Shown piece by piece: positions 18,167 to 26,562 of a DNA stretch of 47,928 bases. Made by a program: the position numbers and the translations under genes. Source of the DNA: Fidelibacterota bacterium (GTDB taxonomy: Bacteria; Fidelibacterota; UBA8477; JABMPR01). Every line of letters begins with the position of its first letter. Position 1 is the first letter of the stretch. A model generated the notes under the pieces. It was not told the origin of the DNA. It saw only the letters and a program-made list of their open reading frames with translations, and ran no database searches. Location of the stretch: positions 1 through 47,928 of the forward strand of contig JAERTJ010000003.1 in the NCBI GenBank assembly GCA_016844945.1, read 5' to 3'.

Positions 18167-18367
18167 TTGTATGTCATGTTCATCCTGATGGCCTTTAGTT
18201 TAAGCGCATCACTCATATTTTTAGGTGCCTATATCTGGTCAGTTCGTTCTGGTCAGTTTGATGATAAATATACACCATCAGTGCGAATATTATTTGACGA
18301 CAAAAAAGACTCAAAGAAAACGGAACCCGGTGAACAATCGGGGATTAACAACGAGGAGATTAAATGA
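18167..18367 (+). CDS. ccoS: cbb3 oxidase maturation protein CcoS
   Basis: This 66-residue protein has one membrane helix (MFILMAFSLSASLIFLGAYI) and the family signature W-S-V-R-S-G-Q-F-D-D followed by RILFDD. CcoS is needed for cofactor insertion into cbb3 oxidase. The TTG at 18167 has GAGAGA seven bases upstream; ATG 18176 is an alternative start without a clear ribosome binding site. The stop overlaps the ATG of the oxidase gene (18364-18367), so the two are coupled. Confidence 0.93.
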   Translation: MYVMFILMAFSLSASLIFLGAYIWSVRSGQFDDKYTPSVRILFDDKKDSKKTEPGEQSGINNEEIK

Positions 18368-20484
18368 TGGAAATGGAAAAATTTCAGTACGACAATAAAA
18401 TCGTGCGAATGTTTTTCTGGGCCACCGTAGTGTGGGGGATAACCGCTTTTTTGGTAGGTTTGACTATCGCCCTTCAACTTCCAGCGCCAGCTTTCAATTT
18501 TAGCACTTCCTGGCTGACGTTTGGACGCTTACGCCCCCTGCATACTAACGCTGCCATTTTTGCCTTTGTCGGCAATGGTATTTTTATGGGGTACTACTAT
18601 GCAGCCCAAAGACTTCTAAAAGCACGGAATTTTTCTGACGTACTCAGCAAAGTCCATTTCTGGGGCTGGCAGGGTATCATTGTTTCAGCAGCTCTCACCC
18701 TACCGGCAGGTATTACCACGGCTAAAGAATATGCTGAACTGGAATGGCCAATTGACATTGCCATTGCACTGATCTGGGTAGCATGGGGTGTCAATATGAT
18801 GGGAACCATCCTAAAACGTCGTGAGAAACATCTCTATGTTGCCATCTGGTTCTTTATTGCGACTTTTGTCACTGTCGCCATGCTTCACATTGTGAATTCT
18901 TTTGAAGTTCCTGTGAGCTTCTGGAAGAGCTATCCCTTATATGCAGGTGTACAGGATGCCCTGGTGCAGTGGTGGTATGGCCACAATGCCGTCGCATTCT
19001 TTCTCACAACGCCCTACCTGGGACTGATGTACTACTACATGCCCAAGGCAGCACAGCGCCCTGTCTACTCCTACCGGCTTTCCATTATTCACTTCTGGGC
19101 TTTGATTTTCTTATATATCTGGGCCGGTCCACATCACCTGTTATACACATCAACACCAGACTGGGCTCAAACTTTGGGTACGGTCTTTTCCGTTATGCTC
19201 ATCGCACCTTCATGGGGTGGTATGCTTAATGGGCTGTTGACGCTTCGTGGAGCCTGGGATCGTGTACGCCAGGATCCAATCTTAAAATTTATGGTAGTTG
19301 CAGTATCAGCTTATGGCATGTCCACGTTTGAAGGACCCATGATGTCACTCAAGAACTACAACGCCATTACACACTTTACAGATTATACCATTGCCCACGT
19401 CCATGTCGGTGCTCTGGGCTGGAATGGCCTCCTGACATTTGGAATGTTGTACTGGTTGGCTCCCAGACTCTGGGCAACCAAATTGTATTCAGTGAAATTA
19501 GCCAATGTCCATTTCTGGCTGGCTACTCTAGGTATGATCTTCTATGTGATTCCCATGTACTGGACGGGTATTACCCAGGCTTTGCTGTGGAAACAATTCA
19601 CACCCGAAGGTCTTCTCGTTTACCCCAACTTTTTAGAAACCGTGTTGCAGTTAGTTCCCATGTACTGGACCAGAGCCTTTGGTGGTACTCTGTACCTGGC
19701 TGGTTCTATTGTCATGGTCTATAACCTGGTTAAAACCGCCAGGGCAGGTGCTCCAATTCCAGATGAAGAAGTTGAGGCTGCACCGCTTCAGCCTATAGTG
19801 GCTGAACCCGGAGAGAGCAAACACCGCTGGTTGGAAGCTCGCCCCATTCATTTCCTCGTTCTGTCACTTGTCGCTGTTGCCATTGGTGGTATCGTCGAAT
19901 TTGTCCCCATGTTTGTGGTCAAATCAAACATTCCTACAATTAGCACCGTAACACCCTATTCTCCTCTGGAGCTGGAAGGTCGTGACATCTATATAAAGGA
20001 AGGCTGTTTTAATTGCCATTCCCAGATGATTCGTCCTTTTAGAAGCGAAACCGAACGCTATGGTGAATACTCAAAAGCTGGTGAGTTTGTGTATGATCAT
20101 CCATTCTTGTGGGGGTCTAAGAGGACGGGTCCAGATCTTCATCGTGAGGGTGTGGGGAAATTGAGAAAACCCGATGCCTGGCATTATAGCCACATGGAGA
20201 AACCCACGCTCATGAGTCCCGGGTCAATCATGCCCCCTTATCCCTGGTTGTTAGAACGATCAAACGACTATGATGATCTAGAAAAGAAAATCAGTGTCAT
20301 GCGAACACTAGGTGTGCCCTATCCTGAGGGTTATGAAGAACAGGCTCTGGCAGATCTTAAAAAACAGGCTGAGGGTATTGTCAGCAACCTTAAAGAGGCT
20401 GGAATAGAAACAACCTGGGATAAAGAGATCATTTCACTGATTGCATATTTGCAAAAATTAGGGACTGGTATTCTTCCTAAATAG
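18364..20484 (+). CDS. ccoNO: cbb3 cytochrome c oxidase, fused subunits I and II (CcoN-CcoO)
   Basis: This single 706-residue protein holds both the catalytic subunit and the mono-haem subunit of cbb3 oxidase, which reduces oxygen to water at the inner membrane. Residues 1 to about 480 are CcoN, about 12 helices with HTNAAIFAF for low-spin haem b, WYGHNAVAFF and WAGPHHLLY for CuB, and HVHVGALGWNG for the haems. After a helix at about 495-520 comes CcoO with CFNCH at 548-552 (SQMIRPFR, then GPDLHREG and the axial methionine in MPPYPWL). Separate genes are the usual state; fused forms are known in Bacteroidota. GAGGAG at 18353-18358 serves the ATG at 18364. ccoQ and ccoP follow directly. Confidence 0.96.
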   Translation: MMEMEKFQYDNKIVRMFFWATVVWGITAFLVGLTIALQLPAPAFNFSTSWLTFGRLRPLHTNAAIFAFVGNGIFMGYYYAAQRLLKARNFSDVLSKVHFWGWQGIIVSAALTLPAGITTAKEYAELEWPIDIAIALIWVAWGVNMMGTILKRREKHLYVAIWFFIATFVTVAMLHIVNSFEVPVSFWKSYPLYAGVQDALVQWWYGHNAVAFFLTTPYLGLMYYYMPKAAQRPVYSYRLSIIHFWALIFLYIWAGPHHLLYTSTPDWAQTLGTVFSVMLIAPSWGGMLNGLLTLRGAWDRVRQDPILKFMVVAVSAYGMSTFEGPMMSLKNYNAITHFTDYTIAHVHVGALGWNGLLTFGMLYWLAPRLWATKLYSVKLANVHFWLATLGMIFYVIPMYWTGITQALLWKQFTPEGLLVYPNFLETVLQLVPMYWTRAFGGTLYLAGSIVMVYNLVKTARAGAPIPDEEVEAAPLQPIVAEPGESKHRWLEARPIHFLVLSLVAVAIGGIVEFVPMFVVKSNIPTISTVTPYSPLELEGRDIYIKEGCFNCHSQMIRPFRSETERYGEYSKAGEFVYDHPFLWGSKRTGPDLHREGVGKLRKPDAWHYSHMEKPTLMSPGSIMPPYPWLLERSNDYDDLEKKISVMRTLGVPYPEGYEEQALADLKKQAEGIVSNLKEAGIETTWDKEIISLIAYLQKLGTGILPK

Positions 20485-20501
20485 GAAGGAACTCAAGACT
20501 G

Positions 20502-20693
20502 ATGCTCAGTAGAATTTATCCAGGAGCCGATGGATTTCAGTTCTTTCAAGGACTGTCTCTGGTGCTCTTCTTTCTTGTTTTCGTTGGTGTCATTGTAATG
20601 CTTTTCACCATGCGAAAAAGTTATGTTGATAAAATGAGTAATATGCCCCTCGAGCTTGAGGACGACCAAAGTACAAATCATGGAGGCCATTAA
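20502..20693 (+). CDS. ccoQ: cbb3 oxidase small subunit CcoQ
   Basis: This 63-residue protein has one membrane helix (GLSLVLFFLVFVGVIVMLFTM) and then a short charged tail ending in His residues. It lies between the CcoNO and CcoP genes (17 and 2 bases apart), the standard place of the CcoQ/FixQ stabilising subunit. Identity rests on size, topology and position, because CcoQ sequences are poorly conserved. Confidence 0.85.
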   Translation: MLSRIYPGADGFQFFQGLSLVLFFLVFVGVIVMLFTMRKSYVDKMSNMPLELEDDQSTNHGGH

Positions 20694-20695
20694 TA

Positions 20696-21478
20696 ATGGG
20701 CAAAGCAACAAATCAACTCATCGATCATGATTTTGATGGGATTCAAGAATATGATAATGACCTGCCGGGATGGTGGAAGGCATTATTTCTGATCACCGTT
20801 ATTATCGGAATTATATATATCCCCTATTATCATCTGGTTGGAGATCTACAAGATGTGGAATACCAGAAAGAAATGGGAACTTATACTGAAGCTGGAGTGG
20901 GACGTGGACCGCTTACATCCTATTCATCTCCCTATGCCAGTGATGGTGAAATGACACCAGCCATTCGCGCAGAAATGGACAAAGTCATCGATGCTCCATT
21001 TGATGAGCAACTTCTAAGAACCATGAGTAAAGCTAATGCTGAACAGCTGGCAAAGCTTGAAGCCGCTTTTCCAGAAGCCTATGCTTACTATAGTTCGGGG
21101 GGTGCGTCAGCGCCAGCACCTGCCGCTGTTGAGGAAGAGGAAGAAAAGCCTGAGTCTGATGATGCTCTACTCACAGATGAAGCCAGCCTGGCTGCCGGTA
21201 AGAAAATCTGGGACACACAATGTTTCACCTGTCACCTTAACGATGGTGGTGGTAGTATTGGACCCAATATGACAGATGATTACTGGATTCATGGCGGTGA
21301 TTTGGCATCCATCATTAATATCATCAATGTGGGTGTTCCAGCCAAAGGGATGATTCCCTGGGCGACCACACTTACACCAGAACAGATCGCACAGGTCTCA
21401 AGCTTTATAAAGGTAAAACTGGTGGGTACCACCCCAGCCAATCCCAAGGCACCCCAGGGTGTATTTGACGAAGGCTGA
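20696..21478 (+). CDS. ccoP: cbb3 oxidase subunit III (CcoP), single-haem form
   Basis: The N-terminus is CcoP-like: DHDFDGIQEYDNDLPGWWKA followed by a membrane helix. The C-terminal domain is a cytochrome c with CFTCH near residues 176-180, then GPNMTDDYW and an axial methionine in the KGMIPWA region. Classical CcoP has two c-type haems. Here a stretch of about 120 residues with no CxxCH lies between the helix and the only haem domain, ending in an Ala/Pro/Glu-rich linker. The product has 260 residues. It begins two bases after ccoQ and ends before a strong terminator. It hands electrons to CcoO within the complex. Confidence 0.93.
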   Translation: MGKATNQLIDHDFDGIQEYDNDLPGWWKALFLITVIIGIIYIPYYHLVGDLQDVEYQKEMGTYTEAGVGRGPLTSYSSPYASDGEMTPAIRAEMDKVIDAPFDEQLLRTMSKANAEQLAKLEAAFPEAYAYYSSGGASAPAPAAVEEEEEKPESDDALLTDEASLAAGKKIWDTQCFTCHLNDGGGSIGPNMTDDYWIHGGDLASIINIINVGVPAKGMIPWATTLTPEQIAQVSSFIKVKLVGTTPANPKAPQGVFDEG

Positions 21479-21495
21479 TCGTAGTTAAAAAATAG

Positions 21496-21530
21496 GGAAC
21501 TCAAGCTTCGGCTTGAGTTCCTTTTGTTTA
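21496..21530 (+). terminator. Rho-independent terminator after ccoP with C(UUCG)G loop
   Basis: GGAACTCAAGC (21496-21506) and GCTTGAGTTCC (21511-21521) make a perfect 11-bp stem. It is capped by TTCG, the extra-stable UUCG tetraloop closed by C-G, and followed by TTTTGTTTAT. It probably separates structural oxidase transcription from the ccoGH genes. Confidence 0.93.
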
Positions 21531-21576
21531 TATAGTTCATGAAATACAATTATTTTGATAGCGCAGGTATAGGGAC

Positions 21577-22986
21577 GTGGAGAAACGAAAACTAACCAAT
21601 ATTGATTCACCATCGGAATACAGGGATCGCATTGCATCCATAGACGATTCCGGTAAGCGAGTATGGATTTTCCCCCGTAAACCCAAGGGTCGCTTCTATG
21701 ACGCCCGAACCTGGTTCTCCTATTTCCTTCTGGCAATTATGTTTGCCGGACCCTTTATCACCATCAATGGTCGACCTCTGCTCCTATTAAACATTCTGGA
21801 ACGAAAGTTCATCATCTTTGGTATGGCATTCTGGCCTCAGGACAGCTACATCTTTGTATTAGCCACGTTAACCTTCATCGTGGGAATTATTCTCTTTACT
21901 GTGATATTTGGTCGTCTGTTTTGCGGCTGGGCTTGTCCTCAGACTATTTTTCTTGAGATGGTCTTCAGAAAAATTGAGTACTTGATTGATGGCAACGCAA
22001 ATAGCCAGCGTAAACTTTCCGAACAAGCCTGGAACAGTGAGAAAATCTTCAAGCGTGGATTGAAACACACGATTTATTTTGCCCTGTCTTTTTTGATCGG
22101 GAACACCTTTTTAGCTTATATCATTGGTAAAGACGAGCTATTCAAAATTATTTCTGAGCCAGTATCGGAACACATGACGGGTTTCTCCATCATGTTGATA
22201 TTCTCTTTTCTGTTTTACTATGTCTTTGCTTTCTTTCGAGAACAAGCCTGTACTCAGGTGTGTCCCTACGGTCGTTTTCAATCAGTATTATTGGATGATA
22301 AATCAATTGTTGTTGCTTATGATTTTGTCAGGGGTGAGGAGCGCGGTAATCCCAAAAAGCAGTCCAATGAAACCCTGGGTGATTGTATTGATTGTAACCA
22401 GTGTGTTGAGGTGTGTCCCACAGGGATTGATATCCGAAATGGTACCCAGTTGGAGTGTGTGAACTGCACTGCCTGTATTGATGCCTGTGATACGGTGATG
22501 GATAAGGTGAATAAGCCACGAGGCTTGATCCGTTATGCGTCCTTTGATGGAATCAAAACAGGTGAAAAGTTGAGTATCAACTTTAGAAATATGGGCTATA
22601 CTGCTATGCTGACTCTCCTGACCCTTTTCTTCTTTTTCCTCCTGTTTACACGTACAGATGTAGAAACGACCATATTGAGATCCTACGGTACCCTGTATCA
22701 GGAGGTAGGAGATAACCACTTTACAAATCTCTACACCGTACGGGTTTTAAACAAAACCTTTGATAAAATGCCAATACGACTGGAACTCATTGAGCCAACG
22801 GGTGACCTTACCATGGTTGGCGGGGATCTGGCAATCAAGGAACAGGATAAGACCGAAGGCGCTTTCTTTATCAATCTGGATGGCAAGCATCTTAAAGGTA
22901 CTGAAACCAAAGTGAAAGTGGCTGTGTACACAGGAGACCGACTACTGGAAACAGTAAAAACATCATTCATGGGACCACGTAATTAA
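21577..22986 (+). CDS. ccoG: cbb3 oxidase accessory ferredoxin-type protein CcoG
   Basis: This 469-residue membrane protein starts at GTG 21577 (AGGTATAGGGAC upstream). It has several membrane helices, a CGWACPQT motif in the first part, and CTQVCPYG. Two 4Fe-4S ferredoxin motifs follow (from about residue 270: C-x2-C-x2-C-x3-CP, and C-x2-C-x2-C-x3-C). The C-terminal region is a periplasmic Ig-like domain after a last helix. CcoG acts in copper reduction and maturation of cbb3 oxidase. It follows the ccoP terminator by about 50 bases, and ccoH begins at the next base after its stop. Confidence 0.94.
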   Translation: MEKRKLTNIDSPSEYRDRIASIDDSGKRVWIFPRKPKGRFYDARTWFSYFLLAIMFAGPFITINGRPLLLLNILERKFIIFGMAFWPQDSYIFVLATLTFIVGIILFTVIFGRLFCGWACPQTIFLEMVFRKIEYLIDGNANSQRKLSEQAWNSEKIFKRGLKHTIYFALSFLIGNTFLAYIIGKDELFKIISEPVSEHMTGFSIMLIFSFLFYYVFAFFREQACTQVCPYGRFQSVLLDDKSIVVAYDFVRGEERGNPKKQSNETLGDCIDCNQCVEVCPTGIDIRNGTQLECVNCTACIDACDTVMDKVNKPRGLIRYASFDGIKTGEKLSINFRNMGYTAMLTLLTLFFFFLLFTRTDVETTILRSYGTLYQEVGDNHFTNLYTVRVLNKTFDKMPIRLELIEPTGDLTMVGGDLAIKEQDKTEGAFFINLDGKHLKGTETKVKVAVYTGDRLLETVKTSFMGPRN

Positions 22987-23454
22987 ATGACGGAAAAAAA
23001 GCAATCTGGAGCGCTATGGATGTGGGGGACTGCTATCTCCATTGCCTTGTGCATCATCTTCTTTGTTGGCCTGGCGATCTGGACATCTATGGGTGATGTT
23101 GAACTTGTTTATGATAATTATTATGCGAAGGATGTTGTTTTTGAACAACAGATAAACAGAGTGGGTCGGACAAAGGCATTGGCTGATAAACCAGACCTTC
23201 AATACAATCAAGAGACTCAACAACTGAGGATCTTTCTACCCGCTGCACTTCGTAACCCGGAGATAAAGGGGCAGATATTGCTATTCAGACCTGCTGACTT
23301 GCATCAGGACAGGACTTTTCAGTTGAATCTGGTCGGTGATTCACTCCAAACCATTTCAGTTCCAGATCTTGATCTTGGGCTCTGGCGTTTAAAATTGAGC
23401 TGGTCTTCTTATGGACTAGAATACTACCACGAGCAAGCCCTCATGGTGAGATAA
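22987..23454 (+). CDS. ccoH: cbb3 oxidase assembly protein CcoH/FixH
   Basis: This 155-residue protein has one N-terminal membrane helix (ISIALCIIFFVGLAIW) and the FixH signature V-E-L-V-Y-D-N-Y-Y-A-K-D in its periplasmic start, followed by a beta domain. CcoH associates with the oxidase during assembly. It begins immediately after the ccoG stop with no gap, so it is translationally linked. It is the last gene of the cbb3 block; no sulfite-exporter-like CcoX gene is present. Confidence 0.92.
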   Translation: MTEKKQSGALWMWGTAISIALCIIFFVGLAIWTSMGDVELVYDNYYAKDVVFEQQINRVGRTKALADKPDLQYNQETQQLRIFLPAALRNPEIKGQILLFRPADLHQDRTFQLNLVGDSLQTISVPDLDLGLWRLKLSWSSYGLEYYHEQALMVR

Positions 23455-23553
23455 GTCAGAACAACTCTTTCGGGCTTACATCCTGGTCTAAATAACCCTT
23501 GCTGGAGTTGAGGTTGGAGTTAATTTTTTCCAAATTGGCTTAGGAGATATGAT

Positions 23554-24606
23554 ATGGGGCTGAACCGCTGGCTCACAATGACTTTGATGGTGTTATTTAT
23601 CTTTACTGCATGTAGTGAAGATCCAGACATTCTATTCTCTAAGGCTGAAACAGAAGCGGCTCTCGGTTCCCGGCAAAAAGCCTTGAACTATCTTATGGAA
23701 ATTCAGAAATCTTTCCCAGAGTATACAGAAGCATACTTATTTGCCGCTCAATTATTTTATGAAGATCACAATCAGACCGAAGCAGTTGCTCAATGCAAAC
23801 GAGGTCTGGATGCTCAGGCGGACTCCGCACAAATCCTTAGATATATTGGTGAAATCTATCACCTGAGTGGCAGCTATGAAAATGCCTACCAATACTACCG
23901 GATGGCAGTGAATGCTGACAAGAATAATGTTGATGCACAGATCAGCCTGGGATATATCCTGAATGACAAGGATTTATATGAACCAGCCCTGGTTCATTTT
24001 GATAAAGCGTTGGAGTTGGATTCAGCCAACTATAAGGCTACAGTTGGAAAAGCCAATACGCTTCGCAACTCGGGTAATACAGCTGCAGCCATAGAAATTC
24101 TAGAGGAAGCAGTTACTAATGAACCCATGGAAGGTGCAGCATATGGTGCGCTGGCCATGGCCCAGGAGCTAACAGCGGTTGAGGATAAAGTTATTCTGGA
24201 TAACTATGCGTTGGCTGTCAAACTTTCATCAAAAGATAGGGTCGTCTGGAACGCCTACGTTGATTTCATGATGAAAGATCAGGATCAATTGCAGGCCGTA
24301 AAAGTGCTGCAGAATTATCTCTACCATTTTCCTGAAGCTATTGAGGGACGTCACCGTCTGGCCGAGCTATATATAGATTTGGCTCGTACTGAAAGCCTTT
24401 CGTGGCTGGATGCTGCCAGACAGCAATGTGAACAAGCCCTCATAACTGACAACGATGATCATTATAGCCATGCCCTGTTGGCTCGAATTTATCTCCTCCA
24501 GGAAAAACCAAGACTTGCAATTCTTGAGGCTCAGCTGGCATTTGAAATTCATCCCAACACCGAATACCGTGAATTGGTTGATCAGGCGAAATTCTTCAGT
24601 AACTAA
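23554..24606 (+). CDS. TPR-repeat lipoprotein
   Basis: This 350-residue protein starts at ATG 23554 (TAGGAGAT upstream). It has a lipoprotein signal with lipobox FTAC (Cys20), followed by helical repeats of 34 residues with TPR spacing through most of the chain. Clear TPR units include AYQYYRMAVNADKNN and ALVHFDKALELDSANY. TPR lipoproteins act as envelope scaffolds; the partner is unknown. It stands 99 bases after ccoH with no terminator in between. A link to respiration is possible but unsupported. Confidence 0.85.
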   Translation: MGLNRWLTMTLMVLFIFTACSEDPDILFSKAETEAALGSRQKALNYLMEIQKSFPEYTEAYLFAAQLFYEDHNQTEAVAQCKRGLDAQADSAQILRYIGEIYHLSGSYENAYQYYRMAVNADKNNVDAQISLGYILNDKDLYEPALVHFDKALELDSANYKATVGKANTLRNSGNTAAAIEILEEAVTNEPMEGAAYGALAMAQELTAVEDKVILDNYALAVKLSSKDRVVWNAYVDFMMKDQDQLQAVKVLQNYLYHFPEAIEGRHRLAELYIDLARTESLSWLDAARQQCEQALITDNDDHYSHALLARIYLLQEKPRLAILEAQLAFEIHPNTEYRELVDQAKFFSN

Positions 24607-24683
24607 TCGACTAAAAAGGCACCACCCCTTTCGAAGTCAAACGAATCATTGACCTTCGTTAAATCAATAATGACTGAGGATAC

Positions 24684-26510
24684 ATGCTAAGTACCAGTCA
24701 AATTCTATATCTCAGCCCCTTCCTGTTTTCAATGATCATTATGATCTGGACCGGGACGTTCGCCTGGAATAGGCAGAAGGTTGCTGGCGCAACAGAATTC
24801 TCACTTTTTGTTGGGATGCAAGTGCTGTGGAGTACAGGGTTCATAGTCGAGCTTCTCGCTTCCAGCTTGGAGTGGAAACTTTTCTGGGACGATATTCAAT
24901 GGCCATTCACAATTCTGGCTGCAACAACATATGGCCTGTTTATCCTTCGCTATACTCATGGTTTTAAACTTAATACACGGCAGCTAGGGTTGCTTCTGGC
25001 AGTAGTCATCCCACTGGTCATATACAGCCTGACAGATCAATGGCATCACACAATCAGAAGTAATGTGCGTCTTGAAGTTGCACAGCCATTCGATGCCCTT
25101 ATTTATGATTATTCATTTGGGTTCTACCTTGTGTCAATCATTTCTTTCCTGGTGACGGTAGCTGGAATCATTGTTTTGGTCGTCAACATATTTCAAAGCC
25201 AGAAGGAGTTTTACAAACAATCACTAACCATCCTTCTAGGGATAATGATCCCATTGGTGGGCTCATTGCTCACCCTTATGGATGTCGTCCTGTATACCTA
25301 TAGAGATACTTCACCCATTTCCTTCGCCCTGGGTAGTGCTGTGGTGCTCTGGGGGTTGTTCAGGTATGGGTTGTTTGATCTGGTACCCGTAGCCATGAGA
25401 ACGGTGTTGGATACGATTGAGGCAGCAGTGCTTGTATTTGACAGCACACGGCGTGTGGTTTTTATGAATGCCGCAGCCGGGAATAACCTACAAGTCGAAT
25501 TGCAGGATGTACTTGGGAAATCAGCCAAGGATATCTTTCCAGCCCATGCGGCGGATGTGGATTATTTTAGAAATCTGGATTTTGCTGAAAAAGAAATTGA
25601 GACGGTCAACAGAGAGGGCATTACACAACACTATGTGGTGAAACAACTACCACTACTCTCAAATGCAGGTCAAAAAATTGGTCAAGTCGCTGTGTTTAAC
25701 AATATTACCAATTTTAAAACTTTAACCAACGAACTTCAAGAACACAAAGAAAAAGCAGAACAGTTAGTGGTTCAGCGTACAGCGGAGCTTGAGCAAAGGA
25801 ACCAGGAGTTACTTGAAGAAGTTGCCCTGCGAACAGAGGCAGAAGACAAAGTAAAGACGAACCTGGAAGAAAAAACTGAGCTGGTTCAAGAAATTAACCA
25901 CAGAGTTCGAAACAATATGTCTCTGATCATGAGCTTGCTGAATATGCAGACTCAATATCTTGATCCAACCGTGGACCCAAAGCCTTTCAATAACATTAAC
26001 AACCGTATATACTCAATGTCTCTTGTTCATACCATGATGTATCATACAGGTGACTTTAGACATGTGTCAGTAAAACAGTATTTACAGCGATTATATACCC
26101 ATATAATTCACCAGAAAAGATCTAATCTCACCATTGACCTGATTACAGAAGTTAAAGATGTTGACCTACCTATTGAGAAAGCGATTCCTGTGGGGTTAAT
26201 ATTTAATGAAATTTTATCCAACGCTATTACCCATGGCTTTCCTGAAGTAGAGAAAGGACAGATCTTGATTCAAGGAGATCATCAGAGCAATGGAATTGTT
26301 CGATTTTCCGTTTTTGATTCAGGCGTAGGTTTTGACCATGATGAGATCGGCAACACAGAGACGTTCGGGTTAAAAATGGTAGATCTGTTAATAGAACAAC
26401 TTGAAGGTGAAATAGCATTTGATTTTGATGAAGGAACCCGGGTCAGCTTCAGTTTTAGGATGATGGATACTTCTAAATGGGGAATAAACACCGGTGATCA
26501 GTCTAGCTAA
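24684..26510 (+). CDS. Membrane histidine kinase: 7TM sensor, PAS, HisKA_2
   Basis: This 608-residue protein starts at ATG 24684 behind GAGG. Seven hydrophobic helices (about 8-228) form a histidine-kinase 7TM sensor module. A PAS-like domain (about 240-345) and a coiled coil (about 345-400) lead to the phosphoacceptor, His406, in EINHRVRNNMSLIMSLL. That sequence is the HisKA_2 type rather than classical HisKA. The ATPase domain has N-box residues Asn508 and Asn513 (FNEILSNAITHGF), G1 DSGVGF and a G2-like GLKMVDLL. HisKA_2 kinases often signal to stand-alone receivers or PhyR-type regulators. No response regulator lies in this window, so it is an orphan here. Ligand unknown. Confidence 0.9.
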   Translation: MLSTSQILYLSPFLFSMIIMIWTGTFAWNRQKVAGATEFSLFVGMQVLWSTGFIVELLASSLEWKLFWDDIQWPFTILAATTYGLFILRYTHGFKLNTRQLGLLLAVVIPLVIYSLTDQWHHTIRSNVRLEVAQPFDALIYDYSFGFYLVSIISFLVTVAGIIVLVVNIFQSQKEFYKQSLTILLGIMIPLVGSLLTLMDVVLYTYRDTSPISFALGSAVVLWGLFRYGLFDLVPVAMRTVLDTIEAAVLVFDSTRRVVFMNAAAGNNLQVELQDVLGKSAKDIFPAHAADVDYFRNLDFAEKEIETVNREGITQHYVVKQLPLLSNAGQKIGQVAVFNNITNFKTLTNELQEHKEKAEQLVVQRTAELEQRNQELLEEVALRTEAEDKVKTNLEEKTELVQEINHRVRNNMSLIMSLLNMQTQYLDPTVDPKPFNNINNRIYSMSLVHTMMYHTGDFRHVSVKQYLQRLYTHIIHQKRSNLTIDLITEVKDVDLPIEKAIPVGLIFNEILSNAITHGFPEVEKGQILIQGDHQSNGIVRFSVFDSGVGFDHDEIGNTETFGLKMVDLLIEQLEGEIAFDFDEGTRVSFSFRMMDTSKWGINTGDQSS

Positions 26511-26562
26511 AAAAATAAAATGAATACTTCAGTCCAACAAAAATGAAGAGCAAGGTGAAATA

